Notes under the pieces: model-generated
What the model was told of the DNA's origin: nothing
Databases searched by the model: none
Seen by the model: only the letters and a program-made list of their open reading frames with translations
Program-made: the position numbers and the translations under genes
Origin: UBA3206 sp964548855
Lineage (GTDB): Bacteria; Bacillota_I; Bacilli_A; Acholeplasmatales; Anaeroplasmataceae
Assembly (NCBI GenBank): GCA_964548855.1
Contig: CAZJSR010000019.1
Coordinates: 1-31,207 of the forward strand
Direction: 5' to 3'
Length of the DNA stretch: 31,207 bases
Shown here: positions 1 through 6,946 of the stretch, piece by piece
Position numbering within the stretch: position 1 is the first letter of the stretch
Layout of the letters: every line of letters starts with the position of its first letter

Positions 1-985
1 TATCATTATTAAAATCCACAATATCTACATATGTCTTTTCATTTGATATCATTTTTGTAATCTCTTCTTTTAAATCCCAATCTTTATATTGTAAGTAATC
101 TGTAACTGCTTCTATTGATGATGTTTCTACCCAGTAATCATCAAATCTTTTTCTAGTTATAGCTTCTACTACTGATTTAGGATTATATAAACTAATTCCA
201 TCTAGATTATATCCGTCATACCAATATTTCATCTTTTCAAATTCCATATTGTATTCATTACATAATATCTTTACTTCTTCTTCAGTAAATCCGATATATT
301 CTGATATAGGATACGAATCGAACATATTATATTCTCTAAAATTATTCAGTGCTGACTGTGTATTATATCTCTTTATTGGTAATATTCCTGTCATATATAC
401 TAAATCTATACATGTAGAAGTATCTGAAGATTTAAACAAAGTTCTAAGTAAATTTATATAATCATCTTTTAGTTTATTATTACTAGATTCTCTAAATACT
501 ACATCCCATTCATCTATTAAGAATATGAATGTTTCTTTTGTATTGTTATATATTTTTCTTAAAGCTTTAGAAATTAAATTTTCTTTTTCAGTTAAAATGT
601 TAGGATACATTTCATTTAATTCACTAACAATTGCCATGTTAAGTTCTTTAATGAATTCATCGTCGCTAGATACTTCTTTATAGACACTTGCCATATCTAT
701 CCATATAACATTATGTTTATTTAAATGATCAATATAGTTTGGTTCTTGTGATATTTTTAAAGGGGCAAATAATTCTTTTGAATTCGCTCCTTTTGAATAA
801 TATGCATTAAGCATACTTAAGGCCATTGTTTTTCCAAAACGGCGGGGTCTTGTTATACACATATATGAATTTTCAGTATTTAATAATCTATTACATTCTT
901 TAATCAATAATGATTTATCAATAAAAATTTCTGCATTCTTATATCTTATAAATTTATCATTACCTTGATTTAAATAATTCGCCAT
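1..985 (-). CDS. AAA-ATPase-like protein (DUF1703-associated family), 3' part outside window
   Basis: I read 328 codons leftwards from an ATG at 985-983 with no stop before the window edge, so the C-terminus is missing. An AGGTGA ribosome site lies just upstream. A Walker A-like motif RPRRFGKT is at residues 46-53, a Walker B-like FLIDEWD at about 155-161, and the family-typical WYDGYN near 255-260. These match the AAA-ATPase-like family (PF09820 type) whose members usually carry a C-terminal PD-(D/E)XK domain (DUF1703); that domain would lie off the left edge. The family is common, often multicopy, in gut anaerobes and its cellular role is not established. It is transcribed divergently from the RHS operon, but nothing in the sequence proves a functional link. 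The family call is firm; the function is open. Confidence 0.88.
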   Translation of the reverse strand, partial: MANYLNQGNDKFIRYKNAEIFIDKSLLIKECNRLLNTENSYMCITRPRRFGKTMALSMLNAYYSKGANSKELFAPLKISQEPNYIDHLNKHNVIWIDMASVYKEVSSDDEFIKELNMAIVSELNEMYPNILTEKENLISKALRKIYNNTKETFIFLIDEWDVVFRESSNNKLKDDYINLLRTLFKSSDTSTCIDLVYMTGILPIKRYNTQSALNNFREYNMFDSYPISEYIGFTEEEVKILCNEYNMEFEKMKYWYDGYNLDGISLYNPKSVVEAITRKRFDDYWVETSSIEAVTDYLQYKDWDLKEEITKMISNEKTYVDIVDFNND

Positions 986-1009
986 AATATCACCTGACCT
1001 CGTAAATAT

Positions 1010-1018
1010 AGTATACCA
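1010..1018 (-). promoter_or_regulatory. Extended -10 promoter of the AAA-ATPase gene
   Basis: Read on the minus strand this is TGGTATACT, a TGn-extended -10 element 24 bases upstream of the ATG. The -35 region at 17-bp spacing is poor, as is usual for extended -10 promoters. Confidence 0.5.
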
Positions 1019-1366
1019 TACTTGATTAATTTATTCTATTATGTGCAAAATTTTAGTATTAAGAGTTAATAGTATTAAAATAAAAAGAATCTCACTTTAA
1101 AAGTCAGAGTATCATTAGAAAAAATCATTTGTAATAGAAATAAATATGGCTCATTAAAAATCACATTAAATGATATTTCAAATACGTTATAAAAAAATCC
1201 TATAACACTTTCAAGGAAAATAAAAAATAGGATAACTCCTATTGATATGTCAAAACGGAATTAATGTTAAAATTATTGCACAAAAAAAAACATTATAAAA
1301 ATAGTCGAATAAATAGTGAAAAATGAATTAAAAAACAAAATAATATAAAAAAATGTAAAAATTTCT

Positions 1367-1395
1367 TTGTCGATAGGAATTTTTTTCCATATAAG
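1367..1395 (+). promoter_or_regulatory. Promoter of the fibre/holin/RHS operon
   Basis: TTGTCG (1367-1372) and TATAAG (1390-1395) are separated by exactly 17 bp. The predicted transcript start is near 1402, leaving a leader of roughly 28 bases before the ATG at 1430 with its AAGGAG site at 1418-1423. This argues against the in-frame TTG at 1367 as a start codon, because that TTG is part of the -35 box. Confidence 0.55.
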
Positions 1396-1429
1396 TAGTG
1401 TAGGAAAAAACTACAAGAAGGAGAAAAAT

Positions 1430-2590
1430 ATGAAAATAAAATTTAGAAAGAGAAAACATGAAAATTTAAGAAAACTGGTAAAAGTGGATGCATCAAACAA
1501 TGTATTAGATCCTAACACAAGTTTGTATGTAAGAATTGAGGAGGCTGAAGATAATGTATTAGATACTGATGCGACTGTCATCACAGAAGAATTGATAGAT
1601 AATATCAATTGGAAGGACAATAACTCAATAGTATTTAAAACATGTCAGGAAATTCCAAAAGTAAAAGAAGGAGAAGTTCAAATAATATGTAAAGAAAATG
1701 GAGAAGTATGGCTAGTAAGTGCAACTGATGAAAATACATATAAAATAGGAGGACCATTAGATGATACATATCTTCAAATAAATACAAAAGTAGATAGGGA
1801 CATAAATATAGAAGGAAGCAATATATTATTAGGAATATCAGACCAACATAAAATAGAGTTAGAACAAGGTAATATAAAAATAATTCTAAATAATAAAGAA
1901 TTAAGATTAGATGATACAGAAATATCACTACTTGATCATAATACGTATACAAAAGTAGATGATACTGGAGAAACATATATAAACAATGGTTCAACCTTCG
2001 GAATAAAAGAAGGAGCGTTTTATATAAAAGGAATGCAAACTCAAATTAGTGAGGATGTGAAAAAGTCTAAAGTAAACTTTTTGACAAATTATAAAAAAGC
2101 GGTGTTTGGAACAAATAAAATGTATGTAGAATGTGGTAATGAATTTATATATTTAAAAACCCCAACACTTAATGTTTTAAAAGTTAAGAATACTGGTGAA
2201 ATATATAATAGTAATAATATGAAACTAATAGATGAAGGAAATTTAGATAAGTATATTTCAAACTATTTAGACCAAAATTTTTTAGAATACTATATAAAGA
2301 CAAGAGAAGAAACAAGAGGAAATAAATTAGTATATCATGGATCTACAACTGAAATACTTATAAGAATTAATGATGGAAATAAATATTTAATAGGATATTC
2401 AGATAGCGTAGATGGATTAATCTCAGAAGTAGAATTATCAACAAGAGAAACTAGTTATGAATTTACAAATAAAAATAAAAAATATAAGTTAGAACAATAT
2501 TACTCATCAGGAGATGGTGATGATGACTTTATAAGAATTACCACAAATGGTCAAAGAGCATATTTTAGATATTTAATTATGGAGGTTTAA
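1430..2590 (+). CDS. Phage tail fibre/baseplate-like beta-rich protein (function unknown)
   Basis: 386 residues. I chose the ATG at 1430 because AAGGAG sits 6 bases upstream; an in-frame TTG at 1367 lies inside the promoter. After a basic N-terminus (KIKFRKRKHENLRK) the protein is a long series of short, alternating hydrophobic/polar strands (for example NIKIILNNKELRL, TFGIKEGAFYIKG, NEFIYLKTPTLNVLKV), the look of a beta-helix or fibre. The stretch GEIYNSNNMKLIDEGNLDKYI resembles the segments that follow repeats in phage tail fibres. There is no signal peptide and no membrane segment. It is first in a four-gene operon that includes a holin-like protein, which supports a phage-tail origin. I do not recognise a specific family; a spike or baseplate role is inference. 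Confidence 0.6.
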   Translation: MKIKFRKRKHENLRKLVKVDASNNVLDPNTSLYVRIEEAEDNVLDTDATVITEELIDNINWKDNNSIVFKTCQEIPKVKEGEVQIICKENGEVWLVSATDENTYKIGGPLDDTYLQINTKVDRDINIEGSNILLGISDQHKIELEQGNIKIILNNKELRLDDTEISLLDHNTYTKVDDTGETYINNGSTFGIKEGAFYIKGMQTQISEDVKKSKVNFLTNYKKAVFGTNKMYVECGNEFIYLKTPTLNVLKVKNTGEIYNSNNMKLIDEGNLDKYISNYLDQNFLEYYIKTREETRGNKLVYHGSTTEILIRINDGNKYLIGYSDSVDGLISEVELSTRETSYEFTNKNKKYKLEQYYSSGDGDDDFIRITTNGQRAYFRYLIMEV

Positions 2591-2593
2591 AAC

Positions 2594-2887
2594 ATGGAAG
2601 TAAGAGTAATACGAGATAAGAATAGAAAGATAGTAGGATATGAAACATATCCAAAAAAAGAAGGTGAGATGATGGAATTAAACGATGTTATAAAACGTAT
2701 GAATGAAAAAACTATAGATAAAGAAACAAAAGAAGCGGCATTTAAAGCATATAGAACAGATTTATCATATGGCATAGAATCTGAAAGCGAAGAAGAACAT
2801 GAAGAAATATTAAAATGGTATGAATCATTAAGAAGTGGTGAAAATAAGGAAATACCAGAAAAAATAAAAAAATATATAGAGGTGTAA
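2594..2887 (+). CDS. Small acidic protein of the RHS operon (function unknown)
   Basis: 97 residues, starting 3 bases after the preceding stop; its GGAGG site at 2581-2585 lies in the last codons of the gene before. The first 25 residues (MEVRVIRDKNRKIVGYETYP) look like a beta-hairpin. The rest is charged and predicted helical, with an acidic run ESESEEEHEE near the middle. It has no cysteine, no membrane segment and no signal peptide. Short proteins at this position, between the tail fibre and the holin, are common in Gram-positive prophages (the XkdX position), but I cannot assign it to that family. A chaperone or adaptor for its neighbours is possible; this is inference from position only. 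Confidence 0.65.
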   Translation: MEVRVIRDKNRKIVGYETYPKKEGEMMELNDVIKRMNEKTIDKETKEAAFKAYRTDLSYGIESESEEEHEEILKWYESLRSGENKEIPEKIKKYIEV

Positions 2888-2891
2888 TAGG

Positions 2892-3239
2892 ATGGAAATT
2901 GATAGTATAAAAACAGTTGCGATATCATTAATAGGTATTTTACTTACTTTTATTACATGCATAATAAAAGTTATAAAGAAGAATAAGATAATTAAGAAAA
3001 ACACAGGAGTACTTTCAGTATTAGAAGTGTTAGAGAATGAAATAAAAGAAGCAGAAAAAAATATAAATTATACAGGAGCAGAAAAGAAGAATTATGTTAT
3101 TACAAGGGTAACTCAATATATGATAGAAAACAATTTAAAATATAGTCCTGAAGAAATAATAAACAAATTAGAAGAATTAATATCTCTTACAAAAGAAGTT
3201 AATGTAAAAACGAAAGAAGATTGGTTATATGAAAGATAG
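2892..3239 (+). CDS. Phage LL-H-type holin-like membrane protein
   Basis: 115 residues with one N-terminal membrane segment (about residues 6-28, hydrophobic, followed by a KKNKIIKKN basic patch) and a charged helical tail. The tail reads AEKNINYTGAEKKNYVITRV and then an EEIINKLEEL-type helix. This closely follows the layout of the LL-H holin family (one membrane helix, then AE-x-G-x-x-KK-x-YV and a final acidic helix), and the length is also typical. Holins form membrane lesions that release endolysins or, in toxin loci, large proteins. A GAGGTG site lies upstream in the previous gene, and the 3' end overlaps the RHS gene by 11 bases, implying coupled translation. No endolysin gene is adjacent. 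The family assignment is by pattern only. Confidence 0.65.
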   Translation: MEIDSIKTVAISLIGILLTFITCIIKVIKKNKIIKKNTGVLSVLEVLENEIKEAEKNINYTGAEKKNYVITRVTQYMIENNLKYSPEEIINKLEELISLTKEVNVKTKEDWLYER

Positions 3240-6200
3240 AAAAATAATAAGTCAAACAATAGGTGATATAACATTAAACTATGATGTAGGAAGAAATGAT
3301 ATATATAGTATATATAATCTAAATATAGGAAATTCCTTAAATATACCAATAGAGTTAATAATAAAAGAAGGAATGATATATTTAAACTTAGAAGAAAGCC
3401 TTGAACTAAAAGATAATATATATAAAAGAAAAAGCGTGTTAGAAACATCTACATATGAAGAATTGTATTATATCTTAGGTAAAGAAAAAGAATATATAGA
3501 AAAAGATGATATAGAATTATTGCCAAATGGAGATATTGTATATAACTCTAATAGAGTATATAAAGAGATAAAGAATGAAGAAGGAATAGAATTTATAGGG
3601 AATTATGAAGGATATAAGAATAGTGATATTGTAAAAATAAAAAGAGAAGAAATAGAAGAAATAAAAGAGAAAATCTTAAATCTAAAAGAAGGAATAAAGA
3701 CAATAGATAGTATTCTAAAAGAATATAATAAATATAATAATCAAAATTATAATTCATATATTAGAAAAAAAGAAAAATATGAACAAATAAACGAAGAATA
3801 TCTTTCTTATAAGATTCAAAATCCACTTGATAATACTATTGTAGAAAATGAAATTACTAATAGATTAAGAGAAGCAGAAAAAGAACTAATAATAGCTAGT
3901 AGAATATATGAAAATGAAAATAAATTAAAAGAAGATGAACATTATGAAGAACTATATCAAATAAATAAAGACAAAAAAGAAATGTATGAAAATACATTAA
4001 AAAAACTAGAATATGAGTATTTAGAATTAAAGAAAGTATATCCAATGTATTTTCTTAAAAAAGATAAACTCATGTTAGGATATAATGAGGATTATAGATT
4101 GTGTATAATTTTTGATGAAGAAAATGAGGTTATAATTAAATATGAATCTGAAAGAATCAAAGAAATAAAAGATAATAAAGATATAGATATAATAATAAAT
4201 TATGAAGAAAATAAAATCAAAAGTGTAATCAATTCAAAAAAAGAAGAGGTAAATATAGAATATATAGAAAATAGTATAGTATTTAATAATAAAGAGATAG
4301 TAGAATTATTAAATAATAATATAGTAAGTGTAAGAAAAAAAGAAGAATATATAGGAATTACAAATTTAATAAATGGCAAAATAATTCAAACAAAAGTAAA
4401 AGATATTATAATAGAAGAGCTAAAGTATAAATATGATTCTAATAAATGTGAGATAACAAATGGAAAAAATGATATTAAAGAAATATTAACATTCGATGAA
4501 AATGGATACCAAATAAAAGAAGAAAAAATAAAAAAAGATGTAATAATATATTTAAAAATAGAAGAAGAAAATGAAAAATGTAGACATATTATAGAAGGTA
4601 AAGAGATAGATAAAATAATCGAAAATACATATATAACAAAAAAAATAGTGGATATAACAAAAATATTAAGTCCAAATAAAAAGGAATATATAATAGGAGT
4701 AAGTGTATCAGCCGATAGTGTTTTAGATATAAATAAGACAAAAATAACTCCATATTGTAATTATGAAGATAATAATAATCCTGAGTTTTCAATGATGGTG
4801 AAAGTATATTATAGTGATGAAACTATAATATATAAGGATTATTTTAATCCTAAAATAAAAGGTACGCAGACAAATTATATTTTAGTTAGTTTAAAAGAGG
4901 AAAAAAGTGAAGTAATTAAGGTAGAATTAATAGTAGATTATAGTAATAATAAAGAGAGATGTTTATTAGAAAGAATAAGGTTCTTAAATGGGAATTATAG
5001 ACATATTAAATATGATAAAGCTTATAATAAAATATATGAATATTATATTGAAAATGAAAAACCTTATAGTATTAATAAGAAAAAGAGAATAAAAGAAGAG
5101 ATTAGGTATAGTTATAATAAAAATGGAAGTATAAGAAATGTAAGCAAAAGAGAGTTAGAAATAGATGGGGATAATATATATAGTAATAATATGGAGATAG
5201 ATTATGAATATAATAGTGAAAATAAATTAATTAGGAAAAAAGATAATAAAGGGAATGTTGTGTTATATAAATATCATGAAAAAGGAATAGAAGTATTAAA
5301 GTATAATGAAGAAAATATAAATGATATATATAAAGAAGAATATAGTACTGAAATAAAGGAAAAAGAAGAAATAGAAGAGATTACATCTTTAACAGGTAAT
5401 ATAAAATATGAAAGTATAATAGAAAATAAAAGAGTATTACATAGCGATATAGAAGGAGTAAATAATTATGTATGTGAACAAATAGAAGATAATAAGAGGG
5501 TATTAAAAACAAAAGGAAGAATATATAAGTATATATATGATGAATTTAAAAGAGTTAAGGAAATTTATATAAATGAAGAACTCTACTATACATATAGATA
5601 TGAAAAAAACAATGTGGATATAATATGTAATAAGAGTAATAAAGGATATAGAGTAATAAAAGATAGATATAATAATGTTGTAAAGATAGAAAAGATAGAA
5701 GAAGGGAAATATAGAGATTATATAGAATATGAACTAGATAAAAATGATAATATAGTATTAGAAAAAACAGCAAATGATGATATAGAATATAAATATAATG
5801 ATGATATATTAATAGGGGTAAAAACGAAGGATTATGAAAAGACAATAGATGAAGATATAAATAATAATACAATAATTAGTTATAATATTAATAATGAAGA
5901 AATCATTATTAAAAGTATATATGAAGAAGGATTATTAAGGATAAGTGAATATAAGAATAAAGATATTAATTATAAAGAAGAATATAAGTATGATAGTTTA
6001 AATAGACTAGTAGAAAAAATAAATAATTTATTCAAGGAAAAAATAGAATATGCTCATAAAAATGATGTAACAACATATTTGATAGTAAGAGATAAAAAGT
6101 ATTTTAAGGACAAGCAGTATGATATTTATTATAAGTATGATGAAGAGGGAAAGATAGTAGAGATAAAAGAAGAAAATAGGAATATAAAATATACATATGA

Positions 6201-6864
6201 TAAACTAAATAGATTAAAGACAGAGTATTATGATAATAAATTAGTAAATTATAGATATGATAGTATAGGAAATATCGAAGAAAAAGAGATAATAATATAT
6301 GATAGTATAGGAAATGTAGTTAGTAAAGATGTAATAAAGTATGAATATAGTTATGATAATAATTTATTATTAAAATATAATGAAGAAGAAATAGAATATG
6401 ATAGTTTAAATAGACCAGTAGAATATAGAAATAATAAGTTAGAATGGGAAGAAGAGAAACTTATTAAATATAATGAAGTAGGTTATAGATATAATAGTAA
6501 TGGAATAAGAATAGGGAAAGAAGATAGAGAGAGTAAAGTAGAATATATAGTAGATGGAAGTAGGATAATAAAAGAAAGAAGAATAGAATATAAGACATAT
6601 ATAGGAAATATATTAAGTGAAGGATATGTCTCAAGTAAGGAAGATAATATAGAGTATATATATCAAGAAGAAGGAATAGTTGGGTTTATATATAATAAAA
6701 AGGAATATTATTATAATAAAAATATATTAAAAGATATAATGGAAATATATGATAAGAATAATAATATAGTCGCAAAATATGTATATGATGCGTATGGTAA
6801 ATGTGATATACTAATAAATGTAGATGATATAGGAAATATAAATCCATATAGATTAGGAGTGTAA
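3229..6864 (+). CDS. RHS/YD-repeat protein, truncated before the core-terminal motif and toxin tip
   Basis: 1211 residues with no signal peptide. Regions in order: N-terminal about 1-130; a K/E-rich coiled-coil region about 135-265; then YPMYFLKKDKLMLGYN, which resembles a segment seen in clostridial RHS proteins; a beta-sandwich, carbohydrate-binding-like region about 470-590; and many YD-type repeats from about 624 to 1195 (YKYDSLNRLVE, YTYDKLNRLKTEYYDNK, YRYDSIGNIEEK). The end reads YVYDAYGK...IGNINPYRLGV and stops. In complete RHS proteins NPYR/NPFR is followed by YRGYYYDxETGLYYLxxRYYxPxxGRF, the autoproteolysis/shell-closing motif, and then a variable toxin; both are absent. The start overlaps the holin-like gene by 11 bases. 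Isoleucine is mostly ATA and the coding strand is purine-rich, unlike downstream housekeeping genes. The RHS call is firm; whether the short form is functional is unknown. Confidence 0.88.
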   Translation: MKDRKIISQTIGDITLNYDVGRNDIYSIYNLNIGNSLNIPIELIIKEGMIYLNLEESLELKDNIYKRKSVLETSTYEELYYILGKEKEYIEKDDIELLPNGDIVYNSNRVYKEIKNEEGIEFIGNYEGYKNSDIVKIKREEIEEIKEKILNLKEGIKTIDSILKEYNKYNNQNYNSYIRKKEKYEQINEEYLSYKIQNPLDNTIVENEITNRLREAEKELIIASRIYENENKLKEDEHYEELYQINKDKKEMYENTLKKLEYEYLELKKVYPMYFLKKDKLMLGYNEDYRLCIIFDEENEVIIKYESERIKEIKDNKDIDIIINYEENKIKSVINSKKEEVNIEYIENSIVFNNKEIVELLNNNIVSVRKKEEYIGITNLINGKIIQTKVKDIIIEELKYKYDSNKCEITNGKNDIKEILTFDENGYQIKEEKIKKDVIIYLKIEEENEKCRHIIEGKEIDKIIENTYITKKIVDITKILSPNKKEYIIGVSVSADSVLDINKTKITPYCNYEDNNNPEFSMMVKVYYSDETIIYKDYFNPKIKGTQTNYILVSLKEEKSEVIKVELIVDYSNNKERCLLERIRFLNGNYRHIKYDKAYNKIYEYYIENEKPYSINKKKRIKEEIRYSYNKNGSIRNVSKRELEIDGDNIYSNNMEIDYEYNSENKLIRKKDNKGNVVLYKYHEKGIEVLKYNEENINDIYKEEYSTEIKEKEEIEEITSLTGNIKYESIIENKRVLHSDIEGVNNYVCEQIEDNKRVLKTKGRIYKYIYDEFKRVKEIYINEELYYTYRYEKNNVDIICNKSNKGYRVIKDRYNNVVKIEKIEEGKYRDYIEYELDKNDNIVLEKTANDDIEYKYNDDILIGVKTKDYEKTIDEDINNNTIISYNINNEEIIIKSIYEEGLLRISEYKNKDINYKEEYKYDSLNRLVEKINNLFKEKIEYAHKNDVTTYLIVRDKKYFKDKQYDIYYKYDEEGKIVEIKEENRNIKYTYDKLNRLKTEYYDNKLVNYRYDSIGNIEEKEIIIYDSIGNVVSKDVIKYEYSYDNNLLLKYNEEEIEYDSLNRPVEYRNNKLEWEEEKLIKYNEVGYRYNSNGIRIGKEDRESKVEYIVDGSRIIKERRIEYKTYIGNILSEGYVSSKEDNIEYIYQEEGIVGFIYNKKEYYYNKNILKDIMEIYDKNNNIVAKYVYDAYGKCDILINVDDIGNINPYRLGV

Positions 6865-6900
6865 TTATCTTATTAGGTAGATACACTCCTATTTTGTTTT
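6854..6900 (+). terminator. Intrinsic terminator overlapping the end of the RHS gene
   Basis: A perfect 10-bp stem pairs TAGGAGTGTA (6854-6863) with TACACTCCTA (6882-6891) around an 18-base loop and is followed by TTTTGTTTT. The RHS stop codon (6862-6864) is at the top of the left arm, so the last codons of the protein double as terminator. Confidence 0.85.
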
Positions 6901-6946
6901 CTTAATAAATATATGATAATATATTAAGCGTGTGGAGGTAAAAAAA

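Larger units (their letters stand above)
986..1429. other. 444-bp AT-rich intergenic region
   Basis: I see no gene here. The left end carries the promoter of the AAA-ATPase gene (minus strand) and the right end the promoter and ribosome site of the RHS operon. Between them are short mutually complementary words: ATCCTAT at 1197-1203, ATAGGAT at 1227-1233 and TCCTAT at 1237-1242. The middle one can pair with either neighbour. No U-tract follows, so I do not call a terminator. The rest is A-rich sequence without a recognisable RNA or repeat. Confidence 0.6.

Noticed and set aside
249..461. Small plus-strand frame in the first kilobase
   Set aside because: It lies opposite the AAA-ATPase gene, which has clear motifs and a ribosome site.
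1367..1429. TTG start adding 21 residues to the fibre-like protein
   Set aside because: The TTG is part of a -35 box, there is no ribosome site before it, and a strong one precedes the ATG at 1430.
1635..1994. Hydrophobic Leu/Tyr-rich minus-strand frame opposite the fibre-like gene (similar ones at 4589-4792 and 5555-5872)
   Set aside because: These are mirror frames of the A-rich coding strand; they lack ribosome sites and promoters and their composition is explained by reverse complements of ATA/GAA/AAA codons.
3229..6864. Tandem DNA repeat array or CRISPR in the RHS gene
   Set aside because: The repetition is at protein level (YD repeats) with varying DNA sequence and spacing; no constant repeat with unique spacers is present anywhere in the window.
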